A DNA stretch of 64,000 nucleotides, taken from positions 124,001 to 188,000 of the forward strand of contig NZ_PYLO01000005.1 in the NCBI RefSeq assembly GCF_003024715.1. The letters run 5' to 3'. The notes under the pieces are model-generated. The model saw only the letters and a program-made list of their open reading frames with translations, was not told the origin of the DNA and did no database searches. The DNA is from Clostridium fessum (lineage in GTDB: Bacteria > Bacillota > Clostridia > Lachnospirales > Lachnospiraceae). Shown here piece by piece: positions 35,758 through 43,787 of the stretch (the first letter of the stretch is position 1; every line of letters begins with the position of its first letter). The translations under genes and the position numbers were made by a program.

Positions 35758-37385
35758 TATGCCTCCCCGCTCCGGTGTGCCGTGCGGTACCGCGTCGGGG
35801 AAACACCGAATTTTTTCTTAAATACGTAACTGAAATAGTTCTGCTCCGGGTAGCCGACCTTTTCCGCGATGATATACGTCTTGTCGTCAGTTGCCATCAG
35901 AAGCTCGACCGCGCGCCCCAGCCGGACATCGGTCAGATAGGCGATGTACGCCTGTCCCGTCTCCTTCTTAAACATCGTTGAAAAATACGCCGGGCTCATA
36001 TGCAGATGGCGGCAGATCTTCTCCACCGACAGATCCGGATCTTGAAAATTGTCCTGAATGTACTGCTTCGCCTCGCGGATCACGTTTTTTGTCGTATTGC
36101 TCCGCTCTTCTTCCATTCCGGCATTCATCTTGAGCGCCACCTCGGTCAGGTACGGGCGGACATTCTCCATCTTCTGGACGCGCCCCAGAATCTCGAAATA
36201 ATCATTTTCCACGCCAAACATCTCGCTGATCCGCAGATCATACTGCTGGGAGAGCTGTGTCAGCACATTGATGATCGCAAGCACATACGCCTGATACTGG
36301 CGGTAATGCACCCGCGCATCCTCCATCCGGCTCACAATCCCGTCTATCACGGAACGGATCTTTTCCTTCGGTCCAAACTTGACTGCCGCTATAAGCTCCG
36401 ACTCCATCCGGCTGTCGAACCGGAGTTTTTCATGCCCGGACGGCTCCATATCGCCGATGCAGATCACGCCGCCGGAACCCGTGATCGCACGGTAACCGAG
36501 TGCATTGAGTGCCGTGTGGCACGGGCGGCTTAAATCCGTCAGCGAACTGCAGCTCTCGCCCACGCCGATCGTAACCGATACCTCCAGAATTTTCTTCGTC
36601 TCCTTGCAGATATCGCCCAGCAGGGCAATCAGCCCGGTCTGTGTATTGTCTTTGTCGATCGCCACCAGAAGGATCGTCTCAAAGGAAGAATGGAATACAA
36701 TAAAACGGTACTGCCCTTCCAGTTTTTCCTCAATCAGATTGCGGACGGAGATCGGAATCAGCTCCCGCTGCTGATGCAGCGAAACTGCCTTGTCCACCTT
36801 CTCATCCGGTTCCAGATGGATCGCCGCAATCACCCATTTGACCGCACCCGCAACGTCGATCGCATATTCGTTCAGTTTTTCCTCAATCTGCGCTTCCTCC
36901 ATGCCGCCGTGAATCAGATCATTCAAAAAATGTTCCCGGATCGCCGGAAGACTCTTGATATAACTTTCCCGAAGCAGGGTAACATTCCGCTTCTGCTCGA
37001 TCTCCTCATCGAGATTTTTCTTGATTTTCTTTAAAATCGCCGTCAGCTCTTCGACATTGACCGGCTTTAAAATATATTCGATCACATTGAGCTTGATCGC
37101 CTTTTTGGCGTACTCAAATTCATCAAAACCAGAAAAAATCACGATCTTGATGGACGGATATCTCTGCCGTATATTCTCCGCCATCTCCAGCCCGTCCATA
37201 TATGGCATCCGGATGTCTGTCAGCACAACATCCGGCTCATTCTGCTCGATCTTTTCCAGCGCTTCCTTCCCGTTCTCCGCATCCCCGATCACCTCGAATC
37301 CGGCATCCTGCCAGTCGATTTTGCGTATGATGCTTGTCCGTACTTCCTCCTCGTCATCTACCAGCATGATTTTATATGGGTTCAT
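35757..37385 (-). CDS. YesN-type response regulator with AraC DNA-binding domain
   Basis: The 542-residue protein has an N-terminal receiver with acidic pocket DDEEE and phospho-acceptor D57 (VVLTDIRMP), a long central linker with a coiled segment, and a C-terminal pair of AraC helix-turn-helix motifs (MSPAYFSTMFKKETG; YPEQNYFSYVFKKKFGVSP). It is likely the activator of mglBAC and possibly of its own operon. It is the first gene of the sensor operon. Confidence 0.92.
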   Translation of the reverse strand: MNPYKIMLVDDEEEVRTSIIRKIDWQDAGFEVIGDAENGKEALEKIEQNEPDVVLTDIRMPYMDGLEMAENIRQRYPSIKIVIFSGFDEFEYAKKAIKLNVIEYILKPVNVEELTAILKKIKKNLDEEIEQKRNVTLLRESYIKSLPAIREHFLNDLIHGGMEEAQIEEKLNEYAIDVAGAVKWVIAAIHLEPDEKVDKAVSLHQQRELIPISVRNLIEEKLEGQYRFIVFHSSFETILLVAIDKDNTQTGLIALLGDICKETKKILEVSVTIGVGESCSSLTDLSRPCHTALNALGYRAITGSGGVICIGDMEPSGHEKLRFDSRMESELIAAVKFGPKEKIRSVIDGIVSRMEDARVHYRQYQAYVLAIINVLTQLSQQYDLRISEMFGVENDYFEILGRVQKMENVRPYLTEVALKMNAGMEEERSNTTKNVIREAKQYIQDNFQDPDLSVEKICRHLHMSPAYFSTMFKKETGQAYIAYLTDVRLGRAVELLMATDDKTYIIAEKVGYPEQNYFSYVFKKKFGVSPTRYRTAHRSGEA

Positions 37386-37466
37386 ATGGATTCGTCCTTT
37401 CAGTTCCTAATGCAATGTTGTTGTGAGCCAGTTTGTCTTAGGACTCTGGAGCTCTGCTACGGTATC

Positions 37467-37527
37467 CCCATTCCAGCTTTCCCTGACACCTCATGAGGAA
37501 GTGGCTGGGCAGGCTGGAATGAGGGGA
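37467..37527 (-). other. Stem-loop in the response-regulator leader
   Basis: CCCCATTCCAGC pairs with GCTGGAATGAGGGG around a 35-base loop containing CTCATGAGG. No T-run follows, so it is a leader structure of unknown role. Confidence 0.45.
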
Positions 37528-37541
37528 ATTTCTTTCTTTAC

Positions 37542-37547
37542 ATTATA
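37542..37547 (-). promoter_or_regulatory. -10 box of the sensor operon
   Basis: Minus strand GGTATAATG gives a consensus TATAAT. The -35 is not convincing, which fits an activator-dependent promoter. Confidence 0.45.
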
Positions 37548-37559
37548 CCACATCTTTCT

Positions 37560-37742
37560 TTATTTGTGAGTTTGTGATTTTTCACTGGCAGGTTCCAATT
37601 TCTGTAAAGGCGTGCTTCGTCCCCGGGTGCGGGAACCCGGTTCCACACAGCGTCTGCATCCAGTCCGCCGTCCGCGGCAGGCGAGACAGTCTTCATCTAT
37701 TTCATAAACGGCATTTCCATCAATGATCAGCCGGGTGTTCAT
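37560..37742 (-). CDS. Small CxxC-CxxC hypothetical protein
   Basis: The 60-residue protein begins with a short hydrophobic strand (RLIIDGNAVYEID) and then C19-L-A-C22 and C29-R-R-C32, a possible zinc ribbon, ending in a basic tail. AAAGGA precedes the ATG at 37742. It is transcribed toward the response-regulator gene's promoter region. No family recognised. Confidence 0.55.
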   Translation of the reverse strand: MNTRLIIDGNAVYEIDEDCLACRGRRTGCRRCVEPGSRTRGRSTPLQKLEPASEKSQTHK

Positions 37743-37831
37743 AGCTCTGAATCCTTTTCTTTCTTATTTTTTATAATATACTATATGTGGTTTTTCCTGT
37801 CCCGGAGCTTTTTTTCTTTAAACATTCCCGT

Positions 37832-37871
37832 TCTTTTTCGATTCCAAAAGTGCCTACCCGTGAACCAAAAC
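37832..37871 (+). repeat. Right-half remnant of the 133-bp element
   Basis: GATTCCAAAAGTGCC and CCCGTGAAC match hairpin 3 and the right end of copies A and D, with the terminal CAGTAAC decayed to CAAAAC. It lies just upstream of the gene at 37928. Confidence 0.6.
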
Positions 37872-37927
37872 GTCTTTTTTTCCTCTCATCTGCATATATT
37901 GAGACAAAGATTTGGGAGGTTTTTTTC

Positions 37928-38728
37928 GTGAACCAAGATGTTTCTCTCAAAATGACCGAGTTAGACCGCTTGACCTCACTCCCACATATGCAGCTTGTCA
38001 AGGCGGCGCTTCCCTATATTCACATCCCGGAACAGCGTTTTTTCTCCCTGTTTGTGAAATTCCGCGAACTAGAAAAGACGATGCAGCTATTTGCTGATCC
38101 GGCCGACGGTGAGATCGGAATCTGCTCGGTGGGCGAACGCGACAAGGATTCGCCGGTTGATATGCTGAAAGCGATCAAGCCGTATGGCACAGAGGAAGAG
38201 CAAAGTTCGATCGATCTGGTCTTAAATTTTATCGAAGGTTCCCGCCTCTATGAATCCTACTGGCAAAATATGCCGCAGACAGCATCCTTTCCGACTTCGC
38301 AAGATATCCAGAATGATTCACCCAATTCTGATGCAGTTCCGGCATCTGTCCTTTACCCGCAAGCCGAATATTCCCGCAGACAGAAAAAAACCACAGACCG
38401 TGCATCTGGCACATCCACTTCAAACAGACAGGAGGCACACACTATGGAATTTCAAAACTGGAAACAGGATCCGAGACTCCGCTCCATGGATCCAGACAAA
38501 ATAAAACAGATGGAACAGTTAGCCGATCAGGCAAGAAACACGCCGCAAGACAAGCTTCTGCCGCTTCTCATGAGTCTCCGGGGCAGCAACGGTTCCCCGC
38601 AATTCTCAACCTCAGAAATGGACACTCTTTTTTCGATCCTGACAGACCAAATGCCCCCAGCGCAGAAACGGCAGGCGGAAATGCTGCGGATGCTGAGCCG
38701 GCAGATGGGCGGGGCAAATAAATCATAA
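37928..38728 (+). CDS. Hypothetical protein with a possible internal second start
   Basis: The 266-residue protein starts at GTG 37928 behind GGGAGG. The N-terminal 90 residues are predicted helical (MTELDRLTSLPHMQLVKAAL); residues about 125-170 are polar and low in complexity; the C-terminal 94 residues are helical and Met/Gln-rich. An in-frame ATG at 38444 has a perfect AGGAGG eight bases upstream, so a C-terminal isoform may be made. No recognised family. Confidence 0.7.
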   Translation: MNQDVSLKMTELDRLTSLPHMQLVKAALPYIHIPEQRFFSLFVKFRELEKTMQLFADPADGEIGICSVGERDKDSPVDMLKAIKPYGTEEEQSSIDLVLNFIEGSRLYESYWQNMPQTASFPTSQDIQNDSPNSDAVPASVLYPQAEYSRRQKKTTDRASGTSTSNRQEAHTMEFQNWKQDPRLRSMDPDKIKQMEQLADQARNTPQDKLLPLLMSLRGSNGSPQFSTSEMDTLFSILTDQMPPAQKRQAEMLRMLSRQMGGANKS

Positions 38729-38764
38729 AACCAGAGTTGCCACTGCTATTTTTCCAAATCATGC

Positions 38765-38770
38765 TACAAT
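38765..38770 (+). promoter_or_regulatory. Extended -10 promoter ahead of the TPP riboswitch
   Basis: ATGCTACAAT is an extended -10 about 10 bases before the riboswitch. It sits 36 bases past the stop of the preceding gene. Confidence 0.5.
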
Positions 38771-38779
38771 TCATTTCGA

Positions 38780-38866
38780 TAATGGGAAGCTTGTGATGCA
38801 GGCTGAGAGGAAACCAAAAGTTCCGACCCAAAACCTGATTTGGATAATGCCAACGTAGGGACAGAT
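38780..38866 (+). promoter_or_regulatory. TPP (thiamine pyrophosphate) riboswitch without a downstream gene
   Basis: It has the two THI-box signatures in order, GGCTGAGA (pyrimidine sensor arm) and ACCTGATTTGGATAATGCC followed by AACGTAGGGA (pyrophosphate arm). A P3a-like GGAA/TTCC hairpin lies between them. A terminator follows at once. No plus-strand gene follows until the MATE gene 2 kb away, and the intervening genes are on the other strand. Confidence 0.93.
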
Positions 38867-38881
38867 ATTTTGAGACACCTG

Positions 38882-38908
38882 AGCGCCGGATATTGTCCGG
38901 CGTTTTTG
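38882..38908 (+). terminator. Riboswitch terminator
   Basis: CGCCGGA and TCCGGCG around a 5-base loop followed by TTTTT, the expression platform of the TPP riboswitch. Confidence 0.88.
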
Positions 38909-38946
38909 GGTTTCATTAGGAAATTATGTCCTATGAAACAAAAAAA
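38908..38946. repeat. Short GTTTCATAGGA palindrome, copy 2
   Basis: GTTTCATTAGGA and TCCTATGAAAC plus seven A match the inverted sequence at 17700-17740 over about 40 bases. Confidence 0.55.
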
Positions 38947-38979
38947 CTCATCTGGGGGTTCCTATCTGCTTCCAGATAA
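38926..38979 (+). pseudogene. 17-codon ORF behind the TPP riboswitch, probable gene-start remnant
   Basis: The ATG at 38926 has TTAGG just upstream and opens a 17-codon frame beginning MSYETKKL that stops inside the L,D-transpeptidase terminator. It occupies the place of a riboswitch-controlled gene and may be the surviving 5' end of a lost thiamine gene. It could be fortuitous. Confidence 0.35.
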
Positions 38980-38994
38980 AAATCCCCAAATGAG
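38939..38994 (-). terminator. L,D-transpeptidase terminator
   Basis: CTCATTTGGGG and CCCCAGATGAG (one mismatch) are followed on the minus strand by seven T. Confidence 0.88.
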
Positions 38995-39018
38995 ATCTGA
39001 CTCTCACAGCCTATCTAA

Positions 39019-39759
39019 TTAGTAATTTGCTAAATCGCTCTCATCCTGCACCACCACAATCTTCGTCCCGGTATCCACCTGGCACACAACCTTTTTCATA
39101 TCTTCCTCCGGAATACTGATGCATCCGGAAGTTCCCGTATTATTCCAGCTCTTCGGGCAATGCAGGAAGATCGCCGATCCCTTTCCCGGTGTGCACTCCG
39201 AATTATAATCCAGCACCAGACCGTAATTATACTGCGGTGCCTGCGCCATCAGATCCTCCGCCGAATTCCAGTCCTTCTGCACCTGTTTCGTATTTGCCAA
39301 CTGGTTATAATACCGGCTGTTTCCATCATCCACATAATAATCGCCGTCCACAATCTGGTGATACGGCAGAATCGTTCCCGGATTTGCCTTCAGGCCAAAT
39401 GCCATCGTAAAGCGGTACACACCCGCCGGAGTTTTTTTATCGCCCTCCTGCTTCTGCGTTGTAATGCCGTTCATGCCGCTGACCGCCTCTTTTGACATTA
39501 CCTGCACCAGTTTTCCATCTGTATCGCGTTTATACCAGTCCAGACGGCTCTTCGCCGGATCCTGGCGGTTGCCAATCACCACAATCAGCTGCGTTGCATC
39601 CTTCGCCGCCTCCAGTGTATTTACATCCCCGTTGTAGCTTGCCGTAAGCGCCGGTCCTGTCGCTTTCTCCGCCGCCATCGCAGCCGCCGGAGCTGCCGCA
39701 CTCATCAACATGCCTGCTGCCAATACTACCATTGCTTTCCGCTTCATTCTCAATTTCAT
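39019..39759 (-). CDS. Secreted L,D-transpeptidase (YkuD family)
   Basis: The 246-residue protein has a signal peptide (hydrophobic 9-29, cut near AMA-AE) and a C-terminal YkuD domain with the catalytic His and Cys in IFLHCP and TSGCISIP. It probably makes 3-3 peptidoglycan cross-links or otherwise modifies wall peptides. GGAGAT precedes the ATG. The strong terminator shows it is monocistronic. Confidence 0.9.
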   Translation of the reverse strand: MKLRMKRKAMVVLAAGMLMSAAAPAAAMAAEKATGPALTASYNGDVNTLEAAKDATQLIVVIGNRQDPAKSRLDWYKRDTDGKLVQVMSKEAVSGMNGITTQKQEGDKKTPAGVYRFTMAFGLKANPGTILPYHQIVDGDYYVDDGNSRYYNQLANTKQVQKDWNSAEDLMAQAPQYNYGLVLDYNSECTPGKGSAIFLHCPKSWNNTGTSGCISIPEEDMKKVVCQVDTGTKIVVVQDESDLANY

Positions 39760-39897
39760 CTTATTTATCTCCTATTATTTTATGTATCTGAATTTCATTC
39801 AAAAATCGGCTGCTTTTATCTTTCGCACACCTCTCCTATACGCAGTAAAAACACATTTCCTCTTTTCTATATGAAACATTCTTTTCCACACACTCTG

Positions 39898-40623
39898 TCA
39901 GTTCCTGCCACTTTCCAGTCCAGCCGCCTGCAGCATCGCCTTTCCAAAAATATGATGAAACAGCGCAATCACGCGCCCCACCAGCATGACAGCACAGACC
40001 GTTCCAATGCCGATTCCCACCGGTTTTCCCGCAAACAAAAGTCCCATAATCAGTGACAGAACAATGCAAAACGCATCCACACAGTTCTTCATCAGACCCG
40101 TGCCGATTCCAAAGGTGTCTGCAAGCACCTGCACCAGACCATCGCCCGGATTTGGCACCAGCCGCATTGACAGGGACATCGCCGCGCCGATGCCTGTAAA
40201 AATCAGGGCAAGCATCAGCACTCCCAGGCGTCCTAAAAGTCCAGACGCCGCCGTTCCGCATTCTTCTAACGACGGTATGCACACTGAAAATACATTCAGA
40301 AATCTTGTAAATACAATACTCAATGGAAACTGCAGTGCATCTTTCATAAGCAGGCTGCGTCCGGCTTTTCCCTTCTCCCGCAGATGAATCGCCGCCTGAA
40401 TCAAGACAAAGATACCATACAGGACAAAGGTCATATCACCAAAATTCCGGTTCCAGATCACGGATGCCGCATACGAAAGTGAAATAATCGGCGACACTCC
40501 GAGTCCAGCTTTCGTATTGAGCGTAAGCCCCATCGCCAGAATCAGAAGCCCCATCAGATAAAAGCCCCACCGTGCTGCCCCGCTTCCCGTCGGTTTCTCC
40601 GTCATTTCCATGTTGTGATTCAA
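39898..40623 (-). CDS. YczE/YitT-like integral membrane protein
   Basis: The 241-residue protein has five to six transmembrane helices and the family pattern GLTLNTKAGLGVSPIISL near the N-terminus and VPNPGDGLVQVLA in the middle. Function in this family is unclear; some members are linked to transport or antibiotic production. The TTG at 40623 is preceded by GAGG at good spacing and is preferred to an ATG 12 bases further in. Confidence 0.8.
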   Translation of the reverse strand: MNHNMEMTEKPTGSGAARWGFYLMGLLILAMGLTLNTKAGLGVSPIISLSYAASVIWNRNFGDMTFVLYGIFVLIQAAIHLREKGKAGRSLLMKDALQFPLSIVFTRFLNVFSVCIPSLEECGTAASGLLGRLGVLMLALIFTGIGAAMSLSMRLVPNPGDGLVQVLADTFGIGTGLMKNCVDAFCIVLSLIMGLLFAGKPVGIGIGTVCAVMLVGRVIALFHHIFGKAMLQAAGLESGRN

Positions 40624-40660
40624 GATTTCCTCATCTCTTTTTCTTAATATTCGTTAAATC

Positions 40661-40793
40661 GTAACTGTTCAGTCCCCTCACAGTCACGCGCAAAAATCCA
40701 TTAAAAATTGCCTATGGCAATGGGATTTTTGCCTGCTGGCCCATGTTTTCGTACGGTCAGCGCAGTAAATGCGCAGACCTGCTGAACAGTTAC
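40661..40793 (+). mobile_element. 133-bp MITE-like element, copy F
   Basis: Ends are GTAACTGTTCAG and CTGAACAGTTAC. Hairpin 2 is GCAAAAATCCATT/AATGGGATTTTTGC with one bulge; hairpin 3 is GCGCA/TGCGC inside GGTC/GACC. Flanks GTTAAATC (40653-40660) and ATTAAATC (40794-40801) are a 7/8 target duplication. It is the parent type of the 79-bp copy E. Confidence 0.9.
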
Positions 40794-40852
40794 ATTAAAT
40801 CTATTCTATTATAGATCCTTCTCTTTCCACTTGACAAGCGCTTTCCGTTCTC

Positions 40853-40881
40853 TTTACTTTTTCCATCCTCTATGCTACACT
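40853..40881 (+). promoter_or_regulatory. Promoter of the MATE gene
   Basis: TTTACT, 17-base spacer and extended -10 TGCTACACT; a nearby TTGACA at 40831 pairs only with a poor -10. Confidence 0.5.
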
Positions 40882-40921
40882 AAACTCATGATTTTAGCTG
40901 TATCAAAGGAGTTTTATACAT

Positions 40922-42262
40922 ATGAAAAAAGATATGACCGAAGGGCGGGAATGGTCCTCCATCCTGCTCTTTTCCCTGCCTATCATGGGGGCAAACCTGC
41001 TGCAGGTTTTGTACAACCTCGCTGACAGCGTGATCGTCGGAAACCTCATCAGCGCAACCGCCCTTGGAGCCGTCGGACTAACCAGCTCCATGATCTGGCT
41101 TCTGACCGCCATCTGCACCTCCATCGGTGCCGGTGTCAACATCGCAGTCGCCCAGTATTTCGGTGCCAAAAAAGAGACAGACATACAGGAATCCATCTCC
41201 GTCTCCTATCTGATTGCCGTGGTCGTAAGTATATTTTTAACCGCCGCCTGCTTTCTGGCAGCCCGTCCAGTTATTTTCGGCTTTTTGCAGGCACCGGAAG
41301 AAATGCGTTTCGACAGTATGGCATACTTTCTGATCTACAGCGGTGGAATTATTTTCCAGCTGCTCTACAATGTCACCTATGGCATCCTGCGGGCACACGG
41401 TGATTCGCGCGGCGCACTCATTTTCCTGATGATCTCCGCCGCCCTGAACATTGTGCTGGACTGTGTGTTTATCTCCATCTTTCATATGGGCGTCTCTGGC
41501 GCGGCTGCCGCGACCGTGATCGCACAGGCTGGTTCTGCCATCGCCAGTTTCCTGTACCTGCGGCATATTTTCCCGGACTTGCTGCCAAAACGGCGTTATC
41601 TCTACGCCTGGAAAGGACAGGGGGCGCTGCTGATGCGCCTGAGTATTCCGATCATGCTGCAGACGGGCGTCAATTCGATTGGTTTCCTCATCCTGCAGCG
41701 TCTCATCAACTCCTTCGGCGCTCCCAGCATCGAGGGCTACGCTGCCATGCTGAAGGTCGAACAACTCGCACACATTCCGTCCCAGAGCTTTAACGTCGCC
41801 ATCTCCAGCTTCGCCGGACAGAATATCGGCGCCGAAAAGCTGGACCGTGCCCGCCGCGGTTACCGCACGACCATCCTGATGGGTGTCCTGATCAGTATCT
41901 CCATCAGTATCGTGGTTCTGCTTTTTGACCGGCCGCTTCTCCAGATCTTCAACATCACCGGAGAGTCCCTGCGGCGCGCAAAGGAACATCTCGACATCCT
42001 GATGTTCTTCATCTGGACCAGCACGATCACCAACATCACCTGCGGTTTCCTGCAGGGAGCCGGCGATGTCAAGATCCCGGCAGCTTCCGGTTTCATCAAC
42101 CTGGGCATCCGCCTCACGCTCTCCTTTCTTCTGGCGCTCACCCCGGTTGGCTTCCGCTGCTACTATGTGAGCATGCCGCCCGCATGGCTGATCGCCTGCT
42201 TCGTAGTTGTGATGCGCTACCGGAGTGGAAAATGGAGGGAGTTTCGGATTGTAAAAGAGTAA
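40922..42262 (+). CDS. MATE family multidrug efflux protein
   Basis: The 446-residue protein has 12 predicted membrane helices in two homologous halves. MATE landmarks include ILLFSLPIMGANLLQVLYN near the N-terminus, NLISATALGAVGL and the second-half SIPIMLQTGVNSIGF and FAGQNIGAEKLDRA. It exports cationic compounds by Na+ or H+ antiport; the substrate is not predictable. AAAGGAG precedes the ATG. Confidence 0.92.
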   Translation: MKKDMTEGREWSSILLFSLPIMGANLLQVLYNLADSVIVGNLISATALGAVGLTSSMIWLLTAICTSIGAGVNIAVAQYFGAKKETDIQESISVSYLIAVVVSIFLTAACFLAARPVIFGFLQAPEEMRFDSMAYFLIYSGGIIFQLLYNVTYGILRAHGDSRGALIFLMISAALNIVLDCVFISIFHMGVSGAAAATVIAQAGSAIASFLYLRHIFPDLLPKRRYLYAWKGQGALLMRLSIPIMLQTGVNSIGFLILQRLINSFGAPSIEGYAAMLKVEQLAHIPSQSFNVAISSFAGQNIGAEKLDRARRGYRTTILMGVLISISISIVVLLFDRPLLQIFNITGESLRRAKEHLDILMFFIWTSTITNITCGFLQGAGDVKIPAASGFINLGIRLTLSFLLALTPVGFRCYYVSMPPAWLIACFVVVMRYRSGKWREFRIVKE

Positions 42263-42269
42263 AGAAAAG

Positions 42270-42315
42270 GGATGGAAGAATTCACTTTGGAGGGTGATTT
42301 CTTCCATCCTTATTT
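42270..42315 (+). terminator. MATE gene terminator
   Basis: GGATGGAAGAA and TTCTTCCATCC around an 18-base loop, followed by TTATTTCG. Confidence 0.8.
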
Positions 42316-42371
42316 CGTTTAGAGCTCTTTTTCGCGTTTTACCCTCTCCTAAAATTTTAGCACACTACTAT

Positions 42372-42620
42372 CTATAAAACACAAACTCCATTTTTACCAT
42401 GCACATTCCACTCCACGCGCACACCGCTGCTGCCAGTGCCCGGTATGTAAACACGATATGGATATAAGAATATTGGATCTTCATTCTGGTAATCTGGTCG
42501 GTAGGCTGCAGCAACGCAGTTCAGGGCACTGACATCTTCTTTTTGATAACAGGCATTTCCAATCATAAGCGCATCCGTCCAGTTATCCAGCGGATCCGCA
42601 TATGTATAACCAACCGCCGC
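42372..42620 (-). pseudogene. Fragment of a membrane-protein gene related to the one at 46174
   Basis: The frame encodes LDNWTDALM, ACYQKEDVSAL and AAYRPDYQNEDP. These match residues about 60-105 of the protein at 46174-46989 (LDNWTDSLM, ACYQKEDASAL, AAYRPVYQDADP). Membrane segments on both sides are missing. Homology begins at the stop codon of the Rpn gene, so the Rpn unit and this fragment were joined by rearrangement. Confidence 0.75.
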
Positions 42621-42622
42621 AC

Positions 42623-43519
42623 CTATTCCTTAAACTTTTCCAAAATATGCCTAACTTCATCCACATCTATCTTCATCTGTTCTGCAATCTGGTTTTCTGT
42701 ATATTTATCTCGATATAATCTATAAATTTCAAACACCCGTTCTTCACCCTGTTTCTGCCCTTCCTTCAATCCATCCTTCTTACCTTCCGCATACTCTGCC
42801 TTCCGAATCAATTCCTTTTCCCGTTTCTCATCATATTCGAAAATACACACCTCTATCGCCTCCGTTCGATTCTTTCTCAGGAAATCAGCCAGTATATTTT
42901 CCTCAATACATTCCGTCACAGCCTGCTCTGCCGCCCGGTTTATGTCCTTATACTCTGCCACATATTTACGAATCTTGTCAACCAGAAGCATATACTCTTT
43001 CAACAGGCAGCAAGTTTCCAAAATCCTCTGTTTTTTATCCAGATTAATATTCAATACCTTCACTATCAATTCCAGCTCTGGTTCATCCGCCTTCTGGCAG
43101 AATGAATGTGACAGTTTCAGAACACTTTCCGCTTCCCGCTCCTCTTCTCCATTGTAAAATACAACAAAGTGTGGGGTCGGCAATTCTACCAGCGTTGACG
43201 CATACAGCGTTTGATTCCGAATGAGCATCTGGTATTCTTTCGTCACATAAATCAGAAAACGCAGCGGCATATTCGGATTCCAAGTTGACTGATGTTCATA
43301 CAAATTCAACTGCATATCCAGCAAAAATGCCTGGTCATTTTTCATATTCATATAAACTGCATTTTCCAGCGTCACGATCTCCAACTCTTTTGCATCCGTA
43401 TAATGTGAATGATTTACCGCATTATACAGACTCAACAGGTTCTCCCTTGTACTGAAAATCATCCGAAACAACGTATCCTTGTGATCCCGCCTTACTTTTA
43501 CAGAATTCATATTTCTCAT
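42623..43519 (-). CDS. Rpn-family PD-(D/E)XK nuclease/transposase-like protein
   Basis: In the 298-residue protein the N-terminal domain has the PD-(D/E)XK-like DTLFRMIF, DQAFLLDMQLNLYEHQS and PLRFLIY segments seen in Rpn (recombination-promoting nuclease) proteins. The C-terminal part is a charged region ending in a helical ENQIAEQMKIDVDEVRHIL element. These genes are often multi-copy in Lachnospiraceae, and a truncated paralogue lies 400 bases upstream. An inverted repeat (GCAGGAGA/TCTCCTGC, 43538-43584) precedes the start. Confidence 0.82.
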   Translation of the reverse strand: MRNMNSVKVRRDHKDTLFRMIFSTRENLLSLYNAVNHSHYTDAKELEIVTLENAVYMNMKNDQAFLLDMQLNLYEHQSTWNPNMPLRFLIYVTKEYQMLIRNQTLYASTLVELPTPHFVVFYNGEEEREAESVLKLSHSFCQKADEPELELIVKVLNINLDKKQRILETCCLLKEYMLLVDKIRKYVAEYKDINRAAEQAVTECIEENILADFLRKNRTEAIEVCIFEYDEKREKELIRKAEYAEGKKDGLKEGQKQGEERVFEIYRLYRDKYTENQIAEQMKIDVDEVRHILEKFKE

Positions 43520-43537
43520 TCATTCTCCCTTCTGGCA

Positions 43538-43584
43538 GGAGAATTTCCACTTTTCTTTTAACCCTTTGAAAATCTCCTGCTCTT
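43538..43584 (-). other. Inverted repeat upstream of the Rpn gene
   Basis: GCAGGAGA and TCTCCTGC are 30 bases apart, with extra T/A pairs inside. It lies in the Rpn leader, overlapping no gene. The wider 43520-43910 gap otherwise holds only the 30-bp element and a terminator. Confidence 0.4.
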
Positions 43585-43757
43585 CAATTGTTGTTGACTT
43601 GGATAAGCATAAGATTTCTCAGATTAAAATTAGAATATTAGATACCGCTTAAATTGCTGATAAAGAAAAATATATGCTTGATAAGATAAATGTAGCATAT
43701 CCGCATATAGGATGCAAGAAGAATTTATTTCTTTTATATTCCTATTTTATGCCCCAG

Positions 43758-43787
43758 ATTACTGTTCACACATGAGTGAACAGTAAC
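43758..43787 (+). mobile_element. 30-bp ends-only form of the MITE-like element
   Basis: TTACTGTTCAC, six bases, GTGAACAGTAAC: only the two inverted ends remain. It is flanked by perfect 8-bp duplications TGCCCCAG (43750-43757 and 43788-43795). Confidence 0.9.

Noticed and set aside
36000-36533. A 177-codon plus-strand frame inside the response regulator
   Set aside because: It lies antisense to a fully conserved receiver/AraC gene and has no recognisable domain or start signal.
38840-39022. A 60-codon plus-strand frame over the riboswitch terminator
   Set aside because: It begins inside the riboswitch aptamer and spans two terminators; it has no ribosome site.
40831-40859. TTGACA with a CcpA-like AAGCGCTTTC box upstream of the MATE gene
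   Set aside because: The -10 at 17-base spacing is poor and the catabolite box is only partly matched. The extended -10 at 40876 is a better promoter.
41237-42307. A 356-codon open frame antisense to the MATE gene
   Set aside because: It has no ribosome site and an unusual Asp/Gln/His-rich composition expected of a shadow frame. The plus-strand MATE protein is complete and well matched.
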